The notes: generated by a model not told the origin, from the letters alone. Shown: positions 14,891-23,104, numbered from the stretch's first letter. The stretch: 64,000 nt of DNA from Nitrososphaera sp. (GCF_013388945.1 NZ_JACAEH010000014.1:62001-126000), one strand, 5' to 3'. Program-made: numbers and translations.

Positions 14891-16354
14891 TTGAGCGAGT
14901 TTTCAACGAAGGCAGGTCTCACGATAAAAAAAGTGAGAGAGATGGAATTTCGGATAGACCCCGACGCCTCACGGGGCATGAAGGTGCCAGTCACGATTTA
15001 CGCTAACGAGTCTCTCCTCTCAAAGATGGTGACAGACAGAACCATTGACCAGGCCGCCAATGTTGCAACACTGCCGGGCGTCAGGAAACACGTCGTTGTT
15101 TTGCCGGACGGCCACGAAGGCTACGGCTTTCCCGTAGGCGGCGTGGCCGCAACTGACGTCGAGGAAGGCGTCATCAGCCCCGGTGGTGTCGGCTACGACA
15201 TCAACTGCGGCGTCAGGCTGGTGCGCACAAACCTCACTGAAAAAGACCTGCGGCCCAAGCTCAAGGACCTTGTCAACGAACTGTTCAGGTCGATACCTTC
15301 CGGCGTCGGGAGCGAGGGCGCCATCAGGCTGACCAGGTCAGAGCTTGACGAGCTTTTGGTGGAAGGCGTCAGGTGGGCTGTGGAACGCGGCTATGGCACG
15401 CAGCATGACGCAGAAGTGTGCGAGGAAAACGGCACCATGAAAGGCGCCGACCCGGCAAGCGTGTCAGACACTGCAAGAAAGCGCGGCGCGCCGCAGCTTG
15501 GGTCGCTTGGCTCTGGCAACCACTTTTTGGAAGTGCAAAAGGTGGACAGGATATACGACGAGCGCGCGGCAAAGGCGATGGGCATTGAAAAAGAAGGCCA
15601 GCTCACCGTCTTGATACACTGTGGCTCGCGCGGATTTGGGCACCAGATATGCACCGACTATTTGCGCGTTTCAGAAGCAGCACTCCGCAGGTACAACATC
15701 ACGCTTCCAGACAGGGAGCTTGCCTGCGTTCCAAACAACTCCAAGGAGGGCGAGAATTACCGGAAAGCGATGTTCTCGGCGCTCAACTTTGCCTGGGCAA
15801 ACAGGCAGATGATAACCCACTGGACGAGAAAGACGTTTGAAAAGGTGTTTGGTGGCAATCTCGAGATGGACCTCGTATACGACGTGGCGCACAACATAGC
15901 CAAGGTGGAGCGCCACAAGGTTGACGGCGGCGGCATGCGCGAAGTTGTGGTGCACCGCAAGGGCGCGACCCGGGCGTTTCCTGCAGGAATGGAGCAGGTG
16001 CCTGCAAAGTACCGTGCCCTAGGCCAGCCGGTGATAATCCCCGGCTCCATGGGGACTGCAAGCTGGATACTTTTAGGCGGCAAGAACTCGATGGAGCTGA
16101 GCTTTGGCTCGACTGCGCACGGCGCAGGCAGGACGATGTCAAGGTCTGCGGCAAAGAGGAGCTACACTGCAGAAGGCGTCAAGGGCACGCTCGAGTCAAG
16201 GGGCATATACGTAAAGGCGCTCACGCGGGAAGGCGTGGTCGAAGAGACGCCTGAAGCCTACAAGGACGTGGACGCAGTCGCAAACGTCTCTCACGAGCTT
16301 GGCATAGCCACCAAGGTCGCAAGGCTCCTGCCGATGGGAGTGATAAAGGGATGA
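14891..16354 (+). CDS. rtcB: tRNA-splicing ligase RtcB
   Basis: A 487-aa RNA ligase that joins 2',3'-cyclic phosphate and 5'-OH ends, as needed after tRNA intron excision. Family motifs are DGHEGYGFPVGGVAATD near the N-terminus, GVGYDINCGVRLVRTNL with a metal-ligand cysteine, LGSLGSGNHFLEVQ, and HGAGRTMSRSAAKR near the GMP-linked histidine. The TTG start is supported by TATA spacing; ATG 14942 is an alternative. It overlaps the next gene by ATGA and heads a three-gene operon. Its natural substrates would include the intron-containing tRNA-Arg in this window. Confidence 0.95.
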   Translation: MSEFSTKAGLTIKKVREMEFRIDPDASRGMKVPVTIYANESLLSKMVTDRTIDQAANVATLPGVRKHVVVLPDGHEGYGFPVGGVAATDVEEGVISPGGVGYDINCGVRLVRTNLTEKDLRPKLKDLVNELFRSIPSGVGSEGAIRLTRSELDELLVEGVRWAVERGYGTQHDAEVCEENGTMKGADPASVSDTARKRGAPQLGSLGSGNHFLEVQKVDRIYDERAAKAMGIEKEGQLTVLIHCGSRGFGHQICTDYLRVSEAALRRYNITLPDRELACVPNNSKEGENYRKAMFSALNFAWANRQMITHWTRKTFEKVFGGNLEMDLVYDVAHNIAKVERHKVDGGGMREVVVHRKGATRAFPAGMEQVPAKYRALGQPVIIPGSMGTASWILLGGKNSMELSFGSTAHGAGRTMSRSAAKRSYTAEGVKGTLESRGIYVKALTREGVVEETPEAYKDVDAVANVSHELGIATKVARLLPMGVIKG

Positions 16355-16737
16355 GCGAGGACAAGGACATCGAGATTATCAAGGCGCGCAAGCTGCGCGA
16401 GATGAAAGAGAGAGCCGCGGCGATGGAGCGGGCAAAAAAGGCCGAGCCGGAGAAAAAGGAAAAATCGCCCAGAGAAACCGTCATGGCGTACCTGTACGAC
16501 AGGGGCGACGAAGTGCTGAATGCGGCGTACGCGCAGTATCCTGCACAGACCGAAGCGATAGTGGCAAAAATAGCCGAGCTGATAAAGTCAGGCGAGTTGA
16601 AGGAAAGGATCTCCGGCGGCGAGCTCCTGTCGCTTTTCAGGTCTGTCGGCCTGCGGGTAAGAATCGACACGTCGATAAGGATACAGCAGGACGGCAAGCT
16701 GGTCTCGTTCTCTGAAAAGCTGAAGCAACATGAGTGA
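16351..16737 (+). CDS. PDCD5-like DNA-binding protein
   Basis: A 128-aa highly charged protein. The N-terminal helix (IIKARKLREMKERAA) and the following helical bundle (EAIVAKIAELIKSGEL, then ISGGELLSLFRSVGL) resemble archaeal PDCD5/TFAR19-type dsDNA-binding proteins, although the C-terminal extension (RIDTSIRIQQDGKLVSF) is unusual and the assignment is not certain. It is co-transcribed with rtcB (4-bp overlap) and the next small gene (8-bp overlap), so a link to RNA processing or chromatin is possible. Confidence 0.6.
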   Translation: MSEDKDIEIIKARKLREMKERAAAMERAKKAEPEKKEKSPRETVMAYLYDRGDEVLNAAYAQYPAQTEAIVAKIAELIKSGELKERISGGELLSLFRSVGLRVRIDTSIRIQQDGKLVSFSEKLKQHE

Positions 16738-17068
16738 GATTGGCACCTTCATACTGGATTTCCAGACCACGGACTTTGGGTCTGATGAAAAGATAGCAAA
16801 CGACTTTATCGCAGGCCTGCAGTCGGCGTGCCAGCTTGAAAACCAGTACGCGCTCGACCCGCCCATGGAGCGGGCAGGCTGGGCGTTTGCCAAGCTCTTT
16901 TTTGCAGGGCAGTTTGTGGAAAGGATCTACTCTGTCAACTCGTACGAGATAGACAGGTCAAAGGGAAAAAAGTTCAAGGACAAGTTCATCAACTGGCTTG
17001 CCTCGCAGCTGAAAAACAGGGGCTGCACCGCCCAGATAAAGGCGGCGCCGGAAATGAAACAGTTCTAG
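16730..17068 (+). CDS. Hypothetical protein, 112 aa, third gene of rtcB operon
   Basis: Not recognised. Soluble, with no cysteine cluster beyond two isolated Cys; it ends in a basic helix ([20 protein letters not shown]). It overlaps the PDCD5-like gene by 8 bp, indicating translational coupling, and converges on rps11 with a 4-bp overlap of stop codons. Confidence 0.65.
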   Translation: MSEIGTFILDFQTTDFGSDEKIANDFIAGLQSACQLENQYALDPPMERAGWAFAKLFFAGQFVERIYSVNSYEIDRSKGKKFKDKFINWLASQLKNRGCTAQIKAAPEMKQF

Positions 17069-17472
17069 ACTCTTCTACCGCGTCTTCCGCCCGGCTTTCT
17101 CGTCGTGTCGTGCGGAATTGGTGTCACGTCGTCGATCCTGCCTATCCTGAAGCCCGCCCTTGCAAGCGCCCTGATGGCTGCCTGCGCGCCGGGGCCGGGG
17201 ATCCTCGGGCCCACTCCGCCAACAGCCCTGACGCGGATGTGGAGCGCGTTTATTCCCTTTGTCTTGGCGACTTCTGCTGCCGCCACAGCGGACTTCATGG
17301 CCGCATAAGGCGACGACTCGTACCTGTCTGCAGTGACATGGCGTCCGCCCGAGCTGAAGGAGATAGTCTCGCTCCCGCTCGTGTCGGTGATATGGACAAG
17401 CGTGTTATTGTAACTGCTAAAGATGTGGGCTACTCCCCACCTAGTCTGGGTGATCTCGTCTGCTTCAGACAT
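17065..17472 (-). CDS. rps11: 30S ribosomal protein S11 (uS11)
   Basis: About 135 aa. Clear S11 features are [19 protein letters not shown], the [18 protein letters not shown] loop, and the C-terminal [21 protein letters not shown] tail, which binds 16S rRNA at the platform. ATG 17472 is chosen because a TATA box (CTTTTAACC on the minus strand, about 17499-17508) lies 30 nt upstream; the ORF-track extension to 17547 has no support. It is not in a ribosomal-protein operon here. Confidence 0.96.
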   Translation of the reverse strand: MSEADEITQTRWGVAHIFSSYNNTLVHITDTSGSETISFSSGGRHVTADRYESSPYAAMKSAVAAAEVAKTKGINALHIRVRAVGGVGPRIPGPGAQAAIRALARAGFRIGRIDDVTPIPHDTTRKPGGRRGRRV

Positions 17473-17510
17473 GCAGGCAGTATCGTCTTGCAAGAGGGTT
17501 AAAAGTGTTA

Positions 17511-18257
17511 TCAGTGTATCCTGCCGGCCTTCAGGTAGATGGGCCACGTCACCTTCATCTTGGCTGCACCGCCCCAGGCCTTCTCAAAGTCTGGGTACGT
17601 CTTTTCCACCGGGTCTGAGCCGTTTTCTTGCATGTACCTCTGGACGCTTGACCATGTGTAGAGGTAACCTGCAAGGTCGCGCAGGCTCCATTCGAGCTCT
17701 ATCTGGAAGACAGGCGCGTCTATCCGCCGGAACGGAAAAGGTATGTCCTCGTACCTGTTTTCGACGTGCCTTATCTCCTTTGGCCAGTACCTGCCTATGA
17801 CGTCCTTGTAGAACCTCTGCGTGACCGCGTCCACCTCGGGGCTTGATGAGTGCAGGCCGTACGTCCATGCGGCTATCACTCCTCCTTTCCTCGCCACCCT
17901 CCTTGCCTCTCGGTAAAAGTCGTCAAAGCGGAACCAGTGGATAGCCTGGGCCACGGTGATGAGGTCCACGCTTGCGTCATTCAGCTCGGCCTTTTCTGCG
18001 GGGAACACGGCAAAGCGCACGTTCGGGCCGGCCTGGGCATTTTCTATCTGCTTGGCACTTGCGTCGCTTGCCACCACTTTTTCAAAGTACTCTGCAAGGA
18101 TGGCCGCCGCCTGGCCGTTCCCGGTTGCGCAGTCCCAGGCAAGCTCTCTTTTTTCCACAAGACCTGCAAGAAAATCAAAAAGCGCCCTCGGGTAGGTTGG
18201 CCTTGACGCCGCGTACTCTTTTGACTGCTTTGAGAACAGGTCCTTGAAGCCGGCCAA
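17511..18257 (-). CDS. Class I SAM-dependent methyltransferase
   Basis: A 248-aa methyltransferase of the UbiE/Tam-like type. The SAM-binding motif I is [17 protein letters not shown], motif II ends [12 protein letters not shown], and [20 protein letters not shown] is the post-motif region typical of the methyltransferase-11 family. The substrate cannot be inferred. TTG 18257 lies about 27 nt after an AATTAATTA TATA box. It stands alone between rps11 and the sugar dehydrogenase. Confidence 0.82.
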   Translation of the reverse strand: MAGFKDLFSKQSKEYAASRPTYPRALFDFLAGLVEKRELAWDCATGNGQAAAILAEYFEKVVASDASAKQIENAQAGPNVRFAVFPAEKAELNDASVDLITVAQAIHWFRFDDFYREARRVARKGGVIAAWTYGLHSSSPEVDAVTQRFYKDVIGRYWPKEIRHVENRYEDIPFPFRRIDAPVFQIELEWSLRDLAGYLYTWSSVQRYMQENGSDPVEKTYPDFEKAWGGAAKMKVTWPIYLKAGRIH

Positions 18258-18283
18258 CCGGCTGCATTTGCAAAACGGCCTAA

Positions 18284-19516
18284 TTAACTGGCCGTTATCC
18301 TGTATATCTTGCCGTCCAGGAAAGAGAGCACGTAGATGTTGCCATCGGGGCCCGTCTCGATGTCGGTTATCCCGCCAAACCCTGTCGCAAAGGCGGCTGC
18401 AGATATTTCGCCGGGGCTGTCGCCCACAAGGTCTGAGAGGCCGTCATGCAGCACAAGGCCGTCCCTCTGCCCGTTCAGCTCGAAGAAGTAGATGTTGCCG
18501 CTGTTGATGTCGCCCACGAAGATGTTGTTTTCGTATTTTCCGCCCAGCCTGCCTGTTTCGATGAACTCGATGTCAGTCACGCCTATAGAATCAAACCAGC
18601 TGAATTCCGGGTCGCTGTAGTGCGCGCCTTCAAAGAGCACCAGGTCGCTTTCAGTCGCATTGGACCTTGCCATGGGGCCCATCAGCCTGTGCCAGCCGCT
18701 GTTGAGGCCGGGCTCCACCAGGTTCACCTCGTCGTACTCGTCCTCGCCGTTTTCAGTCATCCACAGCCGGCCAGTCACGGGGTCAAAGTCCAGCCCAAAG
18801 CTGTTCCTTATGCCGTATGCGAAATACCGGTGGAGCCTTTCGTTTTCGCTGCCGTAAAACGGGTTGTCGTACACCCCTTCCCCGGTCTGCCTGTCCACGC
18901 GATATATTACCGACTTGTCGTCCGGCGCCCTGCCCGCCGCGTCGTTGTCAAGCATCCCCCCGCCGGCGTTGGTGTCGCCGATGACCGTGTAGAGCCGGTC
19001 GTCCGGCCCGATGACAACCTTGCCGCCGTTGTGGAATGGGCCCGGCTCGCCCGGAAGGTCCAGTATCAGCGTGCCATTGAAAAGTGCCTGTTGCCCCGGG
19101 TCGTAGTCGAACTTGTATACCCTGTTCCTCAAGATGCCTGAGGCGTCTTCGGTGAAATACAGGTACACCTCGTCGGGCTCGCCGGGAGCTACCGCAATAC
19201 CGAGCATCCCCTGCTCTGCCACGTTTTCCACGTCAACTTTCAGAACGGGCTTTTCAACAAGCGTGCCGTTTGAGACTAGCCGGACCTCGCCGTTCTTCTG
19301 GAGCACGATTAGGTTGTTCTCGTCCAGGAATCGCATGCTGGTCGGCATCTGCAGCCCCTCTGCCACAAGCTCCACCCTGAGCGCGTCGTCGCGCAGGGCA
19401 GGCGCGTTTATCTGCGCCATGGGCCTTCCCGTGTCAGGATGCGGATAGAAAGCAACTGCAAGGCCTGCAGCAGCCGCTGCTATAATGATGTAAACGGCAA
19501 GGTGTTTTTTCCGCAA
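18284..19516 (-). CDS. Membrane-anchored PQQ-type sugar dehydrogenase (GSDH family)
   Basis: About 410 aa with an N-terminal membrane anchor (HLAVYIIIAAAAAGLAVAFY), then a six-bladed beta-propeller of the glucose/sorbosone dehydrogenase family. Hallmarks are TSMRFLDENNLIVLQKNGEVR, HNGGKVVIGPDDRLYTVIGD, GIRNSFGLDFDP and LWMTENGEDEYDE. Family members oxidise sugars outside the cell with PQQ, but many homologues have no proven cofactor. TTG 19516 lies about 27 nt after a CATTTATGCC TATA box. Confidence 0.85.
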   Translation of the reverse strand: MRKKHLAVYIIIAAAAAGLAVAFYPHPDTGRPMAQINAPALRDDALRVELVAEGLQMPTSMRFLDENNLIVLQKNGEVRLVSNGTLVEKPVLKVDVENVAEQGMLGIAVAPGEPDEVYLYFTEDASGILRNRVYKFDYDPGQQALFNGTLILDLPGEPGPFHNGGKVVIGPDDRLYTVIGDTNAGGGMLDNDAAGRAPDDKSVIYRVDRQTGEGVYDNPFYGSENERLHRYFAYGIRNSFGLDFDPVTGRLWMTENGEDEYDEVNLVEPGLNSGWHRLMGPMARSNATESDLVLFEGAHYSDPEFSWFDSIGVTDIEFIETGRLGGKYENNIFVGDINSGNIYFFELNGQRDGLVLHDGLSDLVGDSPGEISAAAFATGFGGITDIETGPDGNIYVLSFLDGKIYRITAS

Positions 19517-19580
19517 TGCCCCGCAATTACTTCATGTACTGGCATAAATGACGTACGAAGGATTCCTCTCCCTGCCGCCT

Positions 19581-19730
19581 CTATGCGTCTTCAAAATATT
19601 TCTTGATGAGCCGGTCCATGCTTTCCCTCGACTTGCTTCCAGCCATCACTTCCGGGTGCTTGTCGCTCAGGTGCTTTAGCACAAACCTAACGCTGTCGCC
19701 GCATATCTTGCAGCGCGCCTTGCCAAACAC
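19581..19730 (-). CDS. Small zinc-finger protein, about 49 aa
   Basis: Absent from the ORF track. The minus strand reads VFGKARCKICGDSVRFVLKH then LSDKHPEVMAGSKSRESMDRLIKKYFEDA. It has one C2H2-like unit (CKIC...H..H). No ATG is in frame; GTG 19730 is the best start, 32 nt after the thiL stop, so it may be the last gene of a glmM-thiL operon. Role unknown. Confidence 0.5.
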   Translation of the reverse strand: MFGKARCKICGDSVRFVLKHLSDKHPEVMAGSKSRESMDRLIKKYFEDA

Positions 19731-19762
19731 ATGCTGTATTCGTCGGGGCAGGTAGTAAAGCG

Positions 19763-20698
19763 TTATGCGAGGTGCTGGTAGCCGCGGTTTTCCAAAAGCG
19801 ACTTGCCGGCAAACACCCTGCCTGTCCCTTTTTTCACCGCGCCTACTTCATGCAAGACGATGCCGGCCTTTTTTGCAAGCGCCCTTGCCTTTGGAAGCGA
19901 CTTTTTCGGGATTGTCGCGACTATCTCGTATTCCTCGCCTCCATAGAACACCAGTTTTTGCAGGTCAAGTCCGTTTGCCTGCGCAAACTCGTCGACGCCT
20001 GCCGCCTTGACTTTTTCATAGTCGACGTGGATGTCAACCCTGCTCTGCGCCGCTATCTCGTACAGCGAGGTCGCAAGCCCGTCGCTAGAGTCTATCGACG
20101 ACGAAAAAAGAGGCGCTAGGACTGCAAAGTCCTGCCGCGGCCTCGGCTCTAGCACAGAGTCGACTGCCTGCTTGCGGAACTGGCCCGTCGCCCTTGCGCT
20201 GCCCATCAGGATCGCAAGGCCCGAGGCTGGGTAGCCGAAGAGGCCTGACATCACCACGATGTCGCCGGGCCCGGCGCCTGACCGCGGCGGTATGCGGTCA
20301 GCGAGACCTATCATGCTGCAGTCGATTACAAGGTCGCTTGCCTCGTTGGTGTCGCCCCCAACGATTTTCACGCCAAACTCTTGCGACGCGATCTGAAATC
20401 CCCGCGCAAGCTCCTCGACGTAGCCCCTTGTTATGCTGCGTGGAAGACCCAGCGATACCATTGCCGCCAGAGGTTTTGCGCCTTTTGCCGCAAGGTCGCT
20501 TGCGCACGCAACGACGCTTTTTCTTGCAGCCTGCCGGGGCGACATCTGCTCCGGCACGTCTGTCATCCCCACGAGCATGTCGCACTTGAAGGCAAGTGCC
20601 TTTTTACCAAGCGGGATTTCCGCAACATCATCGAGATCGGCGATTCCAAGCGCCGACGAAAAGATGCCAATGATGTCTTTCTCACTTAATCTCGTCAT
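19763..20698 (-). CDS. thiL: Thiamine-monophosphate kinase
   Basis: A 311-aa enzyme that phosphorylates thiamine monophosphate to thiamine pyrophosphate. Visible motifs are the N-terminal metal/ATP loop (KCDMLVGMTDVPEQM), VVGGDTNEASDLVID, the glycine-rich GDIVVMSGLFGYPASGLAIL and SSIDSSDGLATSLYEIA. The gene overlaps the end of the upstream phosphosugar mutase by 17 bp, so the two are co-transcribed. Confidence 0.92.
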   Translation of the reverse strand: MTRLSEKDIIGIFSSALGIADLDDVAEIPLGKKALAFKCDMLVGMTDVPEQMSPRQAARKSVVACASDLAAKGAKPLAAMVSLGLPRSITRGYVEELARGFQIASQEFGVKIVGGDTNEASDLVIDCSMIGLADRIPPRSGAGPGDIVVMSGLFGYPASGLAILMGSARATGQFRKQAVDSVLEPRPRQDFAVLAPLFSSSIDSSDGLATSLYEIAAQSRVDIHVDYEKVKAAGVDEFAQANGLDLQKLVFYGGEEYEIVATIPKKSLPKARALAKKAGIVLHEVGAVKKGTGRVFAGKSLLENRGYQHLA

Positions 20699-21968
20699 AG
20701 GCGCGCTGGACCTTCTCGCTCATCTTCTTGAACAAAGATTCTGCCCTGCCTGCTTTCGACTCTACAGAGACGCGGATGGCGTGCTCGGTGTTTGACGGCC
20801 GGACGAGTGCCCACGAGTCGTCATCTATGATAGCTTTTACGCCGTCGCCCATTATCAGCTCCGCCGACTCGGCCTTTAGCATGTCGGGCAGTTTCTCTAT
20901 GACCTTTGCGTGGAGCGACGAGTCTGCCGGCACCTTTGACCTTATCTGCGAAAACTGCGACGCAAACGCAAGGCAGTCTGCGACCATCTTTTTGTCAAGC
21001 GTCGCTATCGTGCCGGCAGCCAACAGCCCGTCGCGGCACATGTTGAACTTGGGCATGATAAAGCCGGCGCTGCTGCCTTCTCCCCCAGCCTCGGCGCCGG
21101 TCTCGAGCATCTTTTTCACCACGTTTGCCTCGCCAACCTTCGAGTGCTCTATCCTGCCCCCACGATTTTTCACGTACCTGTCGATTGCGACGCTTGAATC
21201 TATGCTTGACACAAAATTTTTGACGCCCATCTCTACTGCGCGGGCTATGCACAGAAGCATCGTTGAATCGGGGCTCAGCTTCTGGCCGTCCTTGACGACT
21301 ACGAGCCTGTCACCGTCCGGGTCAAGCGCAAAGCCAAAATCAAGATTGCTTGACTTTACAAGCGAGCGCAGGTCTGCAAGCTCGTCGGCTGTGGGGTCTG
21401 GGCCCCTGGACGAAATGCCCGGGACTCCATTTATGCTGATGCACTTCATGCCAAGCTTTTTGAACAGCTGCTCGGCGTAGCCGCACGAGGCGCCGCCACC
21501 GCAGTCTATTGCCACCTTTGCGCCGCCGGCGCCGATGAGGGCTGCCACGTCGTCAACGTAGGCGGTGCCTGCATCGTGTTCGGTGCCAAAGCCGCCTGCC
21601 GCAGGCTGTGACGCAAGCATCCTGGCAAGCTCCTCTTCAAACAGCCCGCGCCCCTGCACTATGAACTTTAATCCGTTCCATTCAAGCGGATTGTGCGACG
21701 CGGTGACCATGACGCCGGCGCCATATTTCCGCGCTTCACGGAACGCCGCAGGCGTGGGCGCGACCCCGAGGTTATAGACGTTGACGCCAGCCGACATTAA
21801 AGAAGCCGATACTACCTGCGAGATTATCCTGCCAGAAGGCCGCGTGTCCCTAGCAACGATGCACTTTTCTCCCGCAACGCCGGCAAAGAGGGAGGAAAAG
21901 CGCGAGACTTCGTTGAGCGTCAGGTCCTGCCCGTATATGCCCCTGACGCCGGATATCGATACCTTCAT
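20682..21968 (-). CDS. Phosphohexomutase (phosphoglucosamine mutase / phosphomannomutase family)
   Basis: A 428-aa alpha-D-phosphohexomutase that interconverts 1- and 6-phosphate sugars for surface glycan synthesis. The phosphoserine loop is VTASHNPLEWNGLKF, the metal loop is ALDPDGDRLVV, the sugar loop GEGSSAGF and the phosphate-binding loop RPSNTEHAIRV. This family does not reveal substrate (glucosamine, mannose or glucose) from sequence alone. A TATA-like GTTAAATAC lies about 27 nt upstream of ATG 21968. It is the first gene of an operon with thiL. Confidence 0.88.
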   Translation of the reverse strand: MKVSISGVRGIYGQDLTLNEVSRFSSLFAGVAGEKCIVARDTRPSGRIISQVVSASLMSAGVNVYNLGVAPTPAAFREARKYGAGVMVTASHNPLEWNGLKFIVQGRGLFEEELARMLASQPAAGGFGTEHDAGTAYVDDVAALIGAGGAKVAIDCGGGASCGYAEQLFKKLGMKCISINGVPGISSRGPDPTADELADLRSLVKSSNLDFGFALDPDGDRLVVVKDGQKLSPDSTMLLCIARAVEMGVKNFVSSIDSSVAIDRYVKNRGGRIEHSKVGEANVVKKMLETGAEAGGEGSSAGFIMPKFNMCRDGLLAAGTIATLDKKMVADCLAFASQFSQIRSKVPADSSLHAKVIEKLPDMLKAESAELIMGDGVKAIIDDDSWALVRPSNTEHAIRVSVESKAGRAESLFKKMSEKVQRAYDEIK

Positions 21969-22011
21969 CCATTTTGAAATTTTGCTCGCGGGTATTTAAC
22001 ATAGCGCGAAG

Positions 22012-22020
22012 GATTATAAC
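22012..22020 (+). promoter_or_regulatory. TATA box of tRNA-Thr
   Basis: GATTATAAC lies about 30 nt upstream of the mature tRNA-Thr 5' end. Confidence 0.5.
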
Positions 22021-22047
22021 GTCCATCTTACGAGTGAAACACGTTTT

Positions 22048-22121
22048 GCCTTAGTAGCTCAGCCTGGCAGAGCGAGGGTTTCGTAAACCCTAGGTCGTGG
22101 GTCCGAATCCCACCTAAGGCT
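22048..22121 (+). tRNA. tRNA-Thr (CGT)
   Basis: Acceptor GCCTTAG/CTAAGGC, D arm GCTC/GAGC, anticodon stem AGGGT/ACCCT with loop TTCGTAA (anticodon CGT at 22082-22084), T arm GTGGG/CCCAC and discriminator T. No intron and no encoded CCA. Confidence 0.94.
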
Positions 22122-22142
22122 TGTTTCTCTCATGGTGAATCC

Positions 22143-22150
22143 TTATATCT
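22143..22150 (+). promoter_or_regulatory. TATA box upstream of candidate ncRNA
   Basis: TTATATCT lies about 25 nt before G22171, the first base of the long inverted repeat. No ORF starts at that distance, which points to a non-coding transcript. Confidence 0.4.
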
Positions 22151-22170
22151 TTTGGAGCCGTATAGTTTAC

Positions 22171-22264
22171 GGATAGCAGTCAAAGGAAGAAACATCGATA
22201 CGTTAACACCGCATCGGTGGACGTAAATCTTTGGATGGACGTCTGATTCCCGCGACTGCTATCC
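22171..22264 (+). ncRNA. Candidate structured small RNA after tRNA-Thr
   Basis: GGATAGCAGTC (22171-22181) pairs perfectly with GACTGCTATCC (22254-22264), an 11-bp closing stem. Inside it AAAG (22182-22185) can pair with CTTT (22229-22232), TACGT (22199-22203) with ACGTA (22221-22225), and CACCG (22207-22211) with CGGTG (22215-22219). The nested helices and the TATA box 25 nt upstream suggest an RNA of about 95 nt. It does not match tRNA, 5S, or an H/ACA guide with an ACA box after the stem. A miniature inverted-repeat element is the main alternative. Confidence 0.45.
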
Positions 22265-22323
22265 ACCGAAACCGCTTCTGCCAGTACAGGTACCCTTAAC
22301 TTTATCGGCTGCGTAATACCAGC

Positions 22324-22470
22324 ATGGCTGACTCTCTGATGAGCTATGCCATAGTGGTTGGCATAGGGGTCTTCCTGGCGGGGGTCCTGTTTGGCACCAG
22401 GTACAACCGCGTAAGGCACGCCCACAAACAAGCGCACGGCGGGGGCATGTCGCACTCCGAAGCTGCCTGA
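22324..22470 (+). CDS. Single-pass membrane mini-protein, 48 aa
   Basis: Missing from the ORF track. It encodes MADSLMSYAIVVGIGVFLAG then VLFGTRYNRVRHAHK and a His/Gly-rich tail (QAHGGGMSHSEAA). There is one transmembrane helix with a basic, His-rich cytosolic end. A TATA box (CTTAACTTTA, about 22294-22303) lies about 26 nt upstream of ATG 22324. Function unknown. Confidence 0.6.
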   Translation: MADSLMSYAIVVGIGVFLAGVLFGTRYNRVRHAHKQAHGGGMSHSEAA

Positions 22471-22475
22471 GCCCG

Positions 22476-22676
22476 TTAACGGGCGGAAGGTAGCCCAGAG
22501 CCAGCCTGAGAGCTGTACGGTGCGACGACAGGCATCAGCGCCACACTTTTTTCTTGACAAAGCGGGCACGATGAAAAGCCGCATTTTGTTGCATCTAAAA
22601 TTGAAGCAGACCAGAAGCAGGATTCGCACAGCGCAAAGCTGACGGCCTGCCTTTTCTCCAGCACTAACTGGCCCAT
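22476..22676 (-). CDS. Small zinc-ribbon protein, 66 aa
   Basis: Two cysteine pairs, CESC and CPLC, separated by about 21 residues (the second preceded by KCGFSS), suggest a zinc ribbon. The family is not recognised. It overlaps the upstream zinc-ribbon gene at 22664-22840 by 13 bp on the same strand, so both probably come from one mRNA. The C-terminal tail after the ribbon is of low complexity and may not be conserved. Confidence 0.5.
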   Translation of the reverse strand: MGQLVLEKRQAVSFALCESCFWSASILDATKCGFSSCPLCQEKSVALMPVVAPYSSQAGSGLPSAR

Positions 22677-22840
22677 GGCAGCTTCACGTCTTGCGAAAAT
22701 GGCGCGTCGCGCACGTCGTGCATTATTTCATTCCAGCAGGGCGCGCAGAAATCCTCGTCTTCAACCAGGCGCTGCTCAAAAGTGAGCGACGAGTCGTCGA
22801 CGCTTTCCCCGCACAATACACATGTTCTTTCTTGTTCCAT
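22664..22840 (-). CDS. Small zinc-ribbon protein, 58 aa
   Basis: Starts MEQERTCVLCGESVDD and ends with CAPCWNEIMHDVRDAPF; the two CxxC pairs form a probable zinc ribbon. The ORF-track start at 22933 adds a proline-rich stretch with no support, so ATG 22840 is preferred. It probably forms an operon with the next zinc-ribbon gene. Between this start and 23105 there are 264 bp without a gene, holding two palindromes. Confidence 0.55.
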   Translation of the reverse strand: MEQERTCVLCGESVDDSSLTFEQRLVEDEDFCAPCWNEIMHDVRDAPFSQDVKLPWAS

Positions 22841-22991
22841 CCTGCACAACCCTACAAGATCCCCGGGCGCCGCGATGCCCAGTCCAGCCCCCAAATGAGG
22901 TGGGGTTCGGGGGCCGAAGCTTGGACACCGCAAGGCACACCTATCGGAGACTTGCAGGATACGAAATAACGCGCCAGAATAAATTCAGGAG

Positions 22992-23006
22992 GTTTACCTT
23001 GTAAAC
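22992..23006. promoter_or_regulatory. GTTTAC-CTT-GTAAAC palindrome
   Basis: A perfect 6-bp inverted repeat with a 3-nt centre in the intergenic region between divergent genes. An imperfect 14-bp palindrome CCTGTGTACGCAGG follows at 23017-23030. Both lie 45-85 bp upstream of the TATA box (CTTATAAT, 23077-23084) of the gene at 23105 and may be operators. Confidence 0.35.
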
Positions 23007-23104
23007 AACCGGATCGCCTGTGTACGCAGGAGATTCTAGAAGATTTTTCTAATATGTAGGATTGTACCAATAAGCACTTATAATTAGCGGGCTATCTTGC
23101 GCTG

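Noticed and set aside
18446-19141. 231-aa plus-strand ORF
   Set aside because: Shadow of the PQQ-type sugar dehydrogenase.
22171-22264. H/ACA guide RNA
   Set aside because: There is no ACA box directly after the closing stem (ACCG instead) and the stem is longer than usual; left as an unclassified candidate RNA.
22180-22629. 149-aa minus-strand ORF
   Set aside because: Low-complexity translation with no motif, overlaps the candidate RNA and the better supported plus-strand 48-aa gene and the minus-strand zinc-ribbon gene.
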